A stretch of DNA of 34,103 bases, taken from the NCBI GenBank assembly GCA_016710935.1, contig JADJTY010000004.1, positions 1-34,103 of the forward strand. The letters are read 5' to 3'. Of the stretch, positions 1-8,077 are shown in pieces. A program made the position numbers and the translations under genes. The notes below the pieces were generated by a model, which ran no database searches, was not told where the DNA came from, and saw only the letters and a program-made list of their open reading frames with translations. How positions within the stretch are numbered: position 1 is the first letter of the stretch; every line of letters begins with the position of its first letter. This DNA comes from Chitinophagaceae bacterium. GTDB taxonomy: Bacteria > Bacteroidota > Bacteroidia > Chitinophagales > Chitinophagaceae.

Positions 1-102
1 GGATATAATGGTGACCATAAATTAACTGCTTTTTAAAACTTAATTATCCAATATTACAATTAAGAAGCTTCTTTGTTGTCCAATTTTATCCCGAATGGTT
101 AA

Positions 103-279
103 ATTTGCCATCCTGATAGCAATTTGCACATAAAACCAGCTTTTTTTACAAAGACGTGTAAGACCGGGAATATTTATAAAAGCAGGAATTACACGGTATG
201 GTTTCAAAAACAGTTCAAACTAAGTCAGGATATTGAACTGTATTACGATACCTTTGGCGCAAAACAAGCTGTGAGCTAG
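103..279 (+). CDS. 3' end of an unidentified protein (partial or broken)
   Basis: An open frame without a start codon runs from just after a stop at 100-102 to a TAG at 277-279. Its last 45 or so codons read like real protein (for example NYTVWFQKQFKLSQDIELYYDTFG with alternating hydrophobic and aromatic residues, as in a beta-strand-rich protein). The upstream part is probably lost through indels like those in the next genes. I do not recognise the family. The last codons overlap the start of a 7-bp repeat array. That this is a gene end rather than chance is an inference. Confidence 0.3.
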   Translation: MCHPDSNLHIKPAFFTKTCKTGNIYKSRNYTVWFQKQFKLSQDIELYYDTFGAKQAVS

Positions 280-322
280 AAGCTGTTAGCTAAAGTGAAG
301 AAACAATAACGAACAACGAACA
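267..322. repeat. Degenerate 7-bp tandem repeat before parA
   Basis: Eight consecutive 7-mers in one register: AGCTGTG, AGCTAGA, AGCTGTT, AGCTAAA, GTGAAGA, AACAATA, ACGAACA, ACGAACA. One base then separates the array from the parA ATG at 324. The first four units share AGCTNNN and the last two are identical. One of eight such arrays in this window. Confidence 0.75.
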
Positions 323-323
323 A

Positions 324-1118
324 ATGGCAAAATAATTGGTGTAGCAAATCAAAAAGGCGGGGTAGGTAAAACTACTACGGCTATAAACCTGGCGGCAAGT
401 CTTGCCGTGCTGGAATATAAAACCCTGCTGGTAGATGCCGATCCCCAGGCAAACAGTACCACCGGTACCGGTTTCGACCTGCATAATATTACCCAAAGCT
501 TATACGATTGCATGGTGAATGAAGCACAGGCAAAGGATATTATTTTAAAGTCGGATATACCTTTTTTAGATATACTGCCATCGCATATTGACCTGGTGGG
601 TGCCGAAATAGAATGATTAAATTACCCAACCGGGAAACCGTTTTAAAGAAAATACTGGAACCCATCCGGGATAATTATGATTTCATCATTATTGACTGTT
701 CTCCATCGCTGGGGTTAACGGTAAATGCATTAACTGCTGCCGATAGCGTTGTGGTACCAGTACAAACCGAATTTTTTGCCCTGGAGGCCTGGGTAAATTA
801 TTAAACACCATTAAAATTGTACAAACAGGTTGAACACGGATCTGAAAATAGAAGGTATATTAATGACCATGTATGATGGCCGCCTGCGCCTTTGCAAACC
901 AGGTGGTAAGTGAAGTGCGGCGCCATTTTGAAGAAATTGTTTTCAGCAGCATCATTCACCGTAATACCCGCCTGAGCGAAGCACCCAGCTTTGGAAAACC
1001 AGTTATATTGTATGATGCCGACAGCAAGGGAGCGGTGAACTATCTGAATCTGGCAAAAGAAATTTTGCAGAAAAATAATATGACCAAGATAAAAGAAGAA
1101 GAAAGAATAATAGAATAA
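324..1118 (+). CDS. parA: ParA-type chromosome partitioning ATPase (frameshifted)
   Basis: ParA/Soj ATPase that, with ParB, segregates the chromosome origin. The reading frame must be pieced together. MAK-IIGVANQKGGVGKTTTAINLAA carries the deviant Walker A motif KGGVGKTT, DADPQANST follows as A', and FIIIDCSPSLG is Walker B. The C-terminal part (HFEEIVFSSIIHRNTRLSEAPSFGKP) is typical of Soj. At least five single-base indels are needed: an A missing near 331, one near 613, one near 787, one near 828, and an extra A near 896. Total length about 264 residues, normal for the family. parB follows after an 83-bp heptamer array. An essential-type gene with this many indels, mostly in short homopolymers, suggests sequencing error rather than a pseudogene. 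Confidence 0.9.
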
Positions 1119-1199
1119 CAAGCCTTTAGCCATTAGCTTTTAGCCATTAGCCACGTGCTTTTTGCTAAAAGCTAAGTGCTAGAAGCTAAAAGCTAAAAA
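1116..1199. repeat. Degenerate 7-bp tandem repeat filling the parA-parB gap
   Basis: Twelve uninterrupted 7-mers start in the parA stop codon and end two bases before the parB start: TAACAAG, CCTTTAG, CCATTAG, CTTTTAG, CCATTAG, CCACGTG, CTTTTTG, CTAAAAG, CTAAGTG, CTAGAAG, CTAAAAG, CTAAAAA. Units of the first half (CTTTTAG) are reverse complements of units of the second half (CTAAAAG), so the transcript could fold into a hairpin between about 1127 and 1192. Confidence 0.85.
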
Positions 1200-1201
1200 C
1201 T

Positions 1202-2124
1202 ATGTCGCAGCCAAATAAAAAAGATGCTTTAGGAAAAGGAATAAGAAGTTTATTACAGAACATTGATGCCGATCTGAAAAACACTGCCGGAAATTTATCC
1301 GCAGGATCCAGTGGAAAACCCGAAGTGTTGGAGCAGGCTTCTTTATCCTACCGGATTGCATTGGACCAGATTGAGGTAAATCCCAAACAGCCCCGCCACG
1401 ATTTTGATATTGATGCTTTGAACGAGTTGGCTGCGTCCATTAAAATACACGACATTATTCAGCCGCTCACGGTTTCAAAACTATCCAATGGTAAATACAG
1501 GCTTATTGCAGGCGAACGCCGTTTAAGGGCATCAAAATAGCCGGTATAAAAGATGTACCGGTATATATCAGCAGGCCAACGATGCCGAGTTACTGGAATT
1601 ATCGCTGCTTGAAAATTTACAACGTAAAGATCTGAATGCCATTGAAATTGCATTAAGTTATAAGCGCCTGATGGATGAACTGGAATACAAACAGGAACAG
1701 GTGGCCGAAAGAATGGGTAAAGAAAGAAGTACCGTAGCCAATTACATCCGCCTGCTTAAATTACCACCGGATATCCAGGTAGCAGTTCGTACCGGTGTCA
1801 TAACCATGGGCCATGCCCGGGCATTGATAAATGTTGATGTGGTTGATAAACAATTATACATTTTCAACGAGAAAAAAGAACGGCTTGTCTGTAAGACAAA
1901 CAGAAGAACTGGTAAGAAAGCAATATACACCGGCTGTTAAGTTGCTGTAAAAGCATCGTTGCCCGACAATTTTAGAAAGATAGAAGATAATTTAGCCTCA
2001 AACTTTAACACCCGTGTAAAAAATGAAACACGACAAAAAAGGCAGCGGTAGTATTTTATTTGAGTACTACTCCGTTGAAGAATTAAATGCTTTGCTTGAT
2101 AAATTTAATATCAACGTATCTTAA
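1202..2124 (+). CDS. parB: ParB-type partition protein (frameshifted)
   Basis: ParB/Spo0J binds parS sites near the origin and acts with ParA. The start MSQPNKKDALGKGIRSLLQNI is the usual Bacteroidota N-terminus (LGKGIRALL). The ParB/sulfiredoxin CTPase domain is seen in IEVNPKQPRHDFD and in RLIAGERRLRAS, the GERR box. The helix-turn-helix is EYKQEQVAERMGKERSTVANYIRLLKLP, followed by GHARALI. Indels near 1537 (missing A), 1575 (missing G), about 1880, about 1945 and near 2024 break the frame. The C-terminal dimerisation segment ends GSILFEYYSVEELNALLDKFNINVS. The stop overlaps the next start (TAATG), indicating translational coupling to the DUF5683 gene. Confidence 0.9.
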
Positions 2125-2722
2125 TGTTTAAAGCTTCCACAATTATCATTTTTATTTGTTCGTTTTTTGTATGTGGTAATCTTTTGCTCAAAAAGACAGC
2201 ACCAGAAAACGCAACACAAAAATTTTCTCGAAACCCGATCCATCAAAAGCATACAATCCGAATATTGCTATCTACCGCTCGGCCATAATCCCGGGCTGGG
2301 GACAGGCAACCAATAAAAAATACTGGAAAATTCCGGTGGTGTACGCAGCATTGGGAACAACAACCTATATCTTTTTTAGAAATGTTAAACAGTATAAGGA
2401 AGCTAAAAATGCCTATTTAAATTCCATTGATGGCAACCCTGCAAACGATTTTGAAATACCCCAGCCCTATTTTTCGGTAAAAGACCAACCGGACAGGATT
2501 AAAACTTTCAGAAACCAGGTGCGGCAAAATGTTGATTACACGGTGCTGTTCTTTATTCTTTTCTGGGGTTTGAATGTGGTAGATGCCACGGTTGATGCAC
2601 ACCTGAAGACTTTTGATGTAAGTGATGATCTTAGCCTGCAGATAAAGCCGGGCTACAGCCAGTTTGCAAACACCAATGGTATAAGTATTGTGCTCAACAT
2701 CGGAAAAACCCGTTCAAAATAA
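2124..2722 (+). CDS. DUF5683 domain protein, exported (one frameshift)
   Basis: Protein of about 199 residues that in Bacteroidota usually lies between parB and dapB; its biochemical role is not known. The ATG at 2124 overlaps the parB stop. A hydrophobic signal segment (STIIIFICSFFVCG) is followed by an AQ-like cleavage region, YRSAIIPGWGQATNKKYWKIPVVYAALG (the conserved PGWGQ...K...K.P motif of DUF5683), and a second hydrophobic stretch VDYTVLFFILFWGLNVVDATVDAHL. The frame shifts once between about 2160 and 2186, inside the signal peptide. From 2186 to the stop it is open. Probably a membrane-associated protein. Confidence 0.8.
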
Positions 2723-2781
2723 TTATCTTCATTTCCGTTATCACTAACTATAAAATTCACAGATGAATAATGCAGGTAATT

Positions 2782-2824
2782 CCCCCGGAATTTATCCCGA
2801 TCCTATCGGGAGGGGGTTAGGGGG
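2782..2824. repeat. G/C-rich hairpin element in the dapB leader
   Basis: CCCCC at 2782-2786, TCCCGAT at 2795-2801 and ATCGGGA at 2805-2811 followed by GGGGG at 2812-2816 form a nested inverted repeat (7-bp inner stem with 3-nt loop, 5-bp outer stem), then TTAGGGGG. G-rich palindromes of this kind recur in many Bacteroidota genomes. It ends one base before the dapB ATG, so it could sequester the translation start. Its copy number elsewhere in the genome cannot be seen here. Confidence 0.6.
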
Positions 2825-2825
2825 T

Positions 2826-3531
2826 ATGAAAATTGCGCTGATCGGTTATGGAAAAATGGGTAAAACCATTGAAGCAATTGCACTTGAAAGAGGTCACACG
2901 GTAGATTTAAAGATCGATATTGACAGCAAGGGAGATCTTACAAAAGAAAACCTGCTGCTATGCGATGTGGCTATAGAATTTACCGGGCCGCATAGTGCCA
3001 AAGAAAATATTCTTTCCTGCCTTCATGCCGGCATCCCGGTGGTGAGCGGCAGTACCGGCTGGTTAGAAGACTGGGACGAAGTAGCAAATTATTGTAAAGA
3101 AAAAATGGCAGCTTTTATATGCCAGCAATTTTAGTGTAGGAGTGAATATTTTTTGAAGTGAACAAAAACTGGCGCAGTTGATGAACGGGCATCATGAATA
3201 TGCCATCAGCATCAGGGAGATCCACCACACGCAAAAAAGATGCGCCAAGCGGCACGGCCATTACCCTGGCAGAACAGATCTTACAGGAAATTTCAACAAA
3301 AAAATGGGTAAACGATGAAACAACTGATCCGAAGCATTGTCCATCATCAGCAAACGGAAGACCCTGCACCGGGCACACACAGCATTACCTACAGTTCAGC
3401 CGTTGATGATATTGAGATCTACATACGGCACACAACCGCAATGGATTTGCATTGGGAGCGGTTTTAGCTGCTGAATATAGCTGCGATAAAAAGGTATTTT
3501 CAGCATGAAGGATGTTCTTGGCTTATCTTAA
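2826..3531 (+). CDS. dapB: 4-hydroxy-tetrahydrodipicolinate reductase (frameshifted)
   Basis: NAD(P)H-dependent reductase of the diaminopimelate/lysine pathway. MKIALIGYGKMGKTIEAIA is the Rossmann motif (GYGKMG), AIEFTGPHSAKENI and VSGSTGW are the DapB nucleotide and substrate motifs, HHEYAISIREIHHTQKKDAPSGTA is the signature containing the catalytic His pair and DAPSGTA, and the end is FSMKDVLGLS. The start at 2826 is preferred to the in-frame ATG at 2763, whose first 21 codons merely translate the hairpin element. About five indels (near 3114, 3152, 3166, 3232 and 3345) split the frame. Restored length is about 238 residues, normal for Bacteroidota DapB. Confidence 0.88.
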
Positions 3532-3548
3532 TTGAAATTTAAACCGGC

Positions 3549-5358
3549 ATGTTCAAAACAAACAAGTATTTCTCATTTTTATTTTTAACCTAGTTGCACT
3601 ATTTGCAAATGCACAGGTGTCAATACCGACAGCCTGAAGTTCATAATCAAATTCAATGCTGATAATGCCGAAAACGCAAAAGCATACAAAGCACTTGCCA
3701 ATGCCATGCTCTTTAAAGATTTTGATGAGTGCCAGGCTGCCGCTGTTAAAGGGGCTGCACTTGCCGAAAAATTAAAAGACCCCGCTTCCGTGGCTGAGCT
3801 TAAAAAGTATACCGGTTTATCCTGGTATTTTAAAGGCTCTTACGACAGTGCCGCAGTGTATTACTATAAAGCGATGGATATCCTCAAAAAAACAGATGCA
3901 CCTGCAGTTAAAGCCGGTGTTCTGAACGAATTGGGTAAATTATACCGCAAAACAAGAGACCTGGACCGTTCACTGCAGATGTATGATGAAGCCTATGCTA
4001 TTTATAATAAGCTGAACAACGACGACGGTATGGCTACGATCCTGAATGAATCGGGCGTGGTATTTGAATATAAGGAAGATTATACGGAAGCCATCAGGAG
4101 GTATAAAAGCTCCCTGGCCATTCGTGAAAAAATGAATGACCTCTCCGGCAAAGCCTACAGTTTTAATTTTTTAGGAGGGGTGTATACTTTACAAAAAAAC
4201 TTTGTGGAGGCTGAGAAATATTTACTGGAGGCGCTTGAACTGAGGAAAGCCTTAAAAGATAGTTTTGCCATTGCACTGGGTCATGGTGACCTGGGTTATA
4301 TGTATAAAGAGCAGGGCCAATATGCAAAAGCGATCGAACAATATAACCTCAGCAACAGTGTAGCAATAAAAATGCGTTATGCAGATTTACTGTTATCAAA
4401 CTATAAAGAACTGGCTGTAATTGCCGAAAAAGGAGACCCGGCATTATCGCTTAATTTTTACAAAAAACAAATGGCGCTAAAGGATTCTATATATTCGGGC
4501 GATAAGCTAAAACAAATCGAACAGCTGAATGCAAAATATCAAACAGAAAAAAAAGAACAGCAGTTGAAATTACAGGACGCGGAGATCACTAAAAAGAATT
4601 ACCTGCTTGGGGGATTGATTGCTGTAACTGTGCTTTTAAGCTTTGCCGGCTTTAATTTTTACCGCAAAAGACAGATTCAAAACAGGATGCTTTTACAGGC
4701 CGAAGTGATGAAGCAACAGGATATAGCGACCAAAGCCATTATCAATGCCGAAGAGAATGAACGCAAACGAATAGCCGCCGAACTGCATGATGGTGTGGGC
4801 CAGATGATGAGTGCGGAAAAAATGAATTTATCGGCATTTGAAAACGATATCGAGTTTAGGGATGAAGCACAGAAAATAACTTTTGATAAACTGATTGGCC
4901 TGGTAGATGAAAGCTGTAAAGAGATCAGAAGTGTAAGTCACCAGATGATGCCCAATGCTTTGTTGAAGAGCGGGCTGGCCAGTGCTGTAAAGGAATTTCT
5001 TGATAAAATTGATAACCGCATCATCAAAATTAACCTGCACACCGAAGGATTACATGAACGGCTTGACAGTAATGTAGAAACTGTTTTATACCGGGTGATA
5101 CAGGAATGTGTGAATAATGTGATAAAACATTCCGGCGCCAATAACCTGGATATATCTTTGATCAAGGATGCAGATGGAATTGCTGCAACTGTTGAAGACA
5201 ATGGCCGCGGGTTTGATATTAATGATAAACAGCATTTTGAGGGGATCGGTTTAAAGAATATCAGTTCAAGGGTTGCCTTTTTAAAAGGTACGGTAGATTT
5301 TGACAGTTCCCCGGGCAAAGGGACATTGGTAGCTATTCATGTACCCATTACCGGCTAA
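3549..5358 (+). CDS. TPR-containing NarL/DegS-type sensor histidine kinase
   Basis: Membrane sensor kinase that phosphorylates the downstream LuxR-type regulator. The intact frame 3706-5358 gives 550 residues. Counting back through two single-base deletions (near 3587 and 3625), the gene starts at ATG 3549 with a signal peptide (KYFSFLFL..LVALFANAQ), for about 603 residues. Order of parts: several TPR repeats (KAYSFNFLGGVYTLQKNFVEAEKYLLEALELR and others), a coiled region, one membrane helix (residues about 297-318 of the intact frame), HisKA_3 with ENERKRIAAELHDGVGQ (phosphoacceptor His about 361 of the intact frame), and HATPase with N-box ECVNNVIKHSGANN, G1 DNGRGFD and G2 GIGLKNI. TPR sensor kinases of this plan are common in Bacteroidota. 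The signal is unknown. Confidence 0.88.
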
Positions 5359-5398
5359 AAAAATTATCTTGCACACTATACCGGTAGTAACAAACCAT

Positions 5399-6038
5399 AT
5401 GAAAGATAAAAAAATAATTTTAGGCATTGTTGATGATCACCAGATTGTAATTGATGGGCTGAAATCTTTGTTGCATGGCCACGACCAGTTTGAAGTGGTA
5501 ATTGAGTGTACCCAACCTTTGGAAATGATCTCCTGATTGAAAAAAAATCTATAGATATTTTATTAACGGATATCATGATGCCCGGGTTAAACGGCGCCGA
5601 ACTTTCAAAACAGGTACACCAGCAATTTCCCCAAATAAAAATACTGGCACTTAGCATGAGCGGCCAGGGCGACCTTGTTAACCAGATGATCGACGATGCC
5701 GATATTTCCGGTTATGTGTTGAAAAACATCGGCAAGCAGGAACTGATAAAAGCGTTGGAGAAAATATCCGGTGGCGGTGTCTATTTCAGCGAAGAGGTTT
5801 TGCATGAAATGACCGGGACAGTGAGCTGAAAAAAGAAAATGAAGAAGCACGGTTAACATCCCGTGAAATAGAGATCGTTCAGCTTATTGAAAAAGAATTA
5901 AGTAATAAACAGATCGCCGAACAATTATTCCTTAGTGAACGCACCATTGAAACCCATCGCAAAAATATATTCCGAAAAACAAGTACCAGCAGCGTTATCG
6001 GCCTGGTTAAATATGCTTACGAGCATAAGCTTATTTAA
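5399..6038 (+). CDS. NarL/LuxR-family response regulator (frameshifted)
   Basis: DNA-binding partner of the kinase that ends 40 bp upstream. Receiver domain: IVDDHQIV acidic pocket, ILLTDIMMPGLNG with the phosphoacceptor Asp, LALSMSG, and YVLKNIGKQEL with the conserved Lys. The output domain is a LuxR helix-turn-helix: LTSREIEIVQLIEKELSNKQIAEQLFLSERTIETHRKNIFRKT. Two missing bases (near 5530 and 5815) split it into three frames. Restored length about 213 residues, the usual size. Start chosen at ATG 5399; an in-frame upstream ATG at 5339 lies inside the kinase gene. Likely co-transcribed with the kinase. Confidence 0.88.
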
Positions 6039-6094
6039 AAGGAAAAAGTAAACTGTCAATTTTCAATAGAACAATTTTTAAGTTTCCAGAAAGT

Positions 6095-6150
6095 AAATTG
6101 CTTATTGCCTTTTGCTTATTGCCAATTGCTTTTTGCCAATTGCCTATTGA
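6095..6150. repeat. Degenerate 7-bp tandem repeat between convergent genes
   Basis: Eight 7-mers in register: AAATTGC, TTATTGC, CTTTTGC, TTATTGC, CAATTGC, TTTTTGC, CAATTGC, CTATTGA. The unit consensus is NNNTTGC. The last unit contains the stop codon (CTA, read as TAG on the minus strand) of the threonine dehydrogenase gene. A looser run of similar words (AACTGTC, AATTTTC) precedes it after the response regulator stop. Confidence 0.8.
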
Positions 6151-7091
6151 TTCCCCAGGTTCTCCAGCATATCCTTCGTCATTCCTTCCAGGTCAAATTC
6201 TTCTTTCCAGCCCCAGTCTTTACGTGCTACTGCATCATCAATGCTTTGAGGCCAGCTATCGGCAATCGCCTGCCGGTAATCAGGTTTGTAGCTGATTGAA
6301 AAATCTGGAATATGATTTTTTATTTCAGCCCCAATTTCTTTTGGCGAAAAACTCATACCTGAAATATTATAAGAAGTGCGGATTGAAATTTTTGATGCAT
6401 CAGCTTCCATCAGTTCGATGGTGGCCCGAATGGCATCGGGCATATACATCATCGGCAGGTAGGTATCTTCCCGCAAAAAACATTCGTATTTCTTTTCTTC
6501 CAGTGCTTCATGATAAATTTCAACAGCATAATCCGTTGTTCCGCCGCCAGGAGCACTTTTATAACTGATCAAACCGGGGTAGCGCAAACTTCTTACATCA
6601 ACACCATAACGGCGGTTATAATAATTGCACCAGAACTCGCCGGCAAATTTGCTGATGCCATAAACAGTTACGGGTTCAATAACGGTGGCCTGCGGGCAAT
6701 GTTGCCTGGGCGATGTAGGCCCAAAAACCGCAATAGACGAGGGCCAGTAAACCTTGTGCAGGTTTTCTTCCCGGGCTATATCCAGCACGTTCAGCAGGCT
6801 CTGCATATTCAGGCTCCAGGCCAGGTTGGGATTTTTTTCGCCGGTAGCAGAAAGGATAGCAGCCAGTAAATATATTTGTGTAATACCTTGCCTGATCACC
6901 TGTACATGCAGCATTTCCTTGTTCATCACATCCATGCTCACATAAGGACCGGTTCCTTTTAAAAGGTCGTTCTCTTCCCGCAGGTCAGAAGCAACCACAT
7001 TGGCATTGCCATACATTTTTCGCAAAGCCAATGTAAGCTCTACACCTATTTGCCCGCTGGCACCAATGACCAATATTTTTTCTTTTACCAT
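6144..7091 (-). CDS. tdh: L-threonine 3-dehydrogenase, SDR (epimerase-like) type
   Basis: NAD-dependent short-chain-dehydrogenase-type enzyme oxidising L-threonine to 2-amino-3-ketobutyrate in threonine catabolism. 315 residues, normal length. The Rossmann motif GASGQIG is at 10-16, the catalytic Ser lies in PSSIAVFGP (about 117-125), and the catalytic pair is Y144 and K148 in YGISK. SLRYPGLISY and PGGGTTDYAVEIYHEAL are characteristic of the TDH-SDR family and distinguish it from UDP-sugar epimerases. A TACATTTG promoter box lies 18 bp upstream of the start. It lies alone between two two-component systems and is convergent with the upstream regulator gene. Confidence 0.85.
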   Translation of the reverse strand: MVKEKILVIGASGQIGVELTLALRKMYGNANVVASDLREENDLLKGTGPYVSMDVMNKEMLHVQVIRQGITQIYLLAAILSATGEKNPNLAWSLNMQSLLNVLDIAREENLHKVYWPSSIAVFGPTSPRQHCPQATVIEPVTVYGISKFAGEFWCNYYNRRYGVDVRSLRYPGLISYKSAPGGGTTDYAVEIYHEALEEKKYECFLREDTYLPMMYMPDAIRATIELMEADASKISIRTSYNISGMSFSPKEIGAEIKNHIPDFSISYKPDYRQAIADSWPQSIDDAVARKDWGWKEEFDLEGMTKDMLENLGNQ

Positions 7092-7108
7092 AGTGATTGT
7101 TTATTGTA

Positions 7109-7116
7109 CAAATGTA
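7109..7116 (-). promoter_or_regulatory. Bacteroidota -7 box (TACATTTG) for the threonine dehydrogenase gene
   Basis: On the minus strand the sequence TACATTTG matches the Bacteroidota -7 consensus TAnnTTTG and lies 17 nt before the start codon, implying a very short leader. No clear TTG -33 element is seen at the expected distance. Confidence 0.5.
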
Positions 7117-7336
7117 AGGACGAAAAGCATTCCCACCGCCCGGTACTCATGGGTAGTACAGGGCATAGGTTACAGCTATTTCTGTTTTCTTGTTGTTGTG
7201 TAAGGTTGATAAAGATCAAATGGAGATATAAGGGCACACTATTGCCGTAATTTTTATTGTCCCCTGGGCGAAGTGAAATGTTTTCGAAGCGGATATAACA
7301 AACGGGTTACTATTATAACTACCCACAAAATGATTT

Positions 7337-8077
7337 TTAAAGCCAGCCATATTTTTCAACCAACCGTTCTTTTTGATTTCGGGCTACCGGTATATGATCA
7401 CCATTATCCATCGTTAGAATACCCTCATTGCGGTTAAATTGTTTTACACGGTTCAGATTAATGATATATTGCCGGTGTACCCTTAAGAAATGGCTTTCTT
7501 CCAGCACTTCCTGTACATCTTTTAAAGTTTTGGAAATAGTAAACAGCTTTTTATCAGTCAATAAAAGCCTGGAATAATTATTACTGGCCTCTACATAAAC
7601 AATCTCGTTTAATTCAATAAAAGTAATACCGTTATTTCCCTGAATAGCAATTTTATTAGGCAGTTCTCCCCTTAGCTGTCTTTGTACCAGATTTAACTGG
7701 GCGGCAGTCGGCTTCATCTTTTTTTCTGCCTTTGCCACGGCTTCAATCAAATCTATACTGTCAATGGGTTTAACCAGGTAATCCAGTGCATTAAAACGAA
7801 AGGCCTTTAATGCATATTGATTATAAGCGGTAATAAATATGATGCTGAAATTAAGATGCAGTATTTTTTCAAGCAGCTCAAAACCATTCATTCCGGGCAT
7901 TTCTATGTCAAGAAACAACAGGTCAGGTTGCAGTTTCTCAATATCATTCACAGCTTTTGTTGAGTTGGTATAGGTGCCGGCTACTGCTACCTGTGGGCAG
8001 TGTGCAGCCAGTTCGATCTTTAACAGCTCAATACTATCGGGCTCATCATCTACGATAATAGTTTTTAATAAATTCAT
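7337..8077 (-). CDS. LytTR-family response regulator
   Basis: 246-residue LytR/AlgR-type regulator. The receiver domain has acidic residues D10/D11 (VDDEP), phosphoacceptor D57 in LFLDIEMPGMNG, TAYNQYAL, and K103 in DYLVKPID. The LytTR DNA-binding domain spans about 135-246 (IAIQGNNGITFIELNEIVYVEASNNYSRLLL...FLRVHRQYIINLNRV). The frame is intact. Its start codon overlaps the stop of the upstream LytS-type kinase gene, so the two are translationally coupled. LytTR proteins typically bind pairs of short direct repeats about two helical turns apart. Three such repeated elements lie in the divergent island from 10769, which makes this the best candidate regulator of that island (inference). Confidence 0.92.
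   Translation of the reverse strand: MNLLKTIIVDDEPDSIELLKIELAAHCPQVAVAGTYTNSTKAVNDIEKLQPDLLFLDIEMPGMNGFELLEKILHLNFSIIFITAYNQYALKAFRFNALDYLVKPIDSIDLIEAVAKAEKKMKPTAAQLNLVQRQLRGELPNKIAIQGNNGITFIELNEIVYVEASNNYSRLLLTDKKLFTISKTLKDVQEVLEESHFLRVHRQYIINLNRVKQFNRNEGILTMDNGDHIPVARNQKERLVEKYGWL

Noticed and set aside
267..1199. Repeat arrays as a CRISPR array
   Set aside because: The units are 7 bp, degenerate and contiguous, with no spacers and no cas genes in the window.
2763..2825. Upstream start for dapB at 2763
   Set aside because: The added residues translate the G-rich hairpin element. The Rossmann motif begins right at the ATG at 2826, as in other DapB proteins.
5399..6038. Three separate small genes for receiver, middle part and LuxR domain
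   Set aside because: The three frames join into one standard response regulator by restoring two single bases, and the breaks fall inside the receiver and linker.
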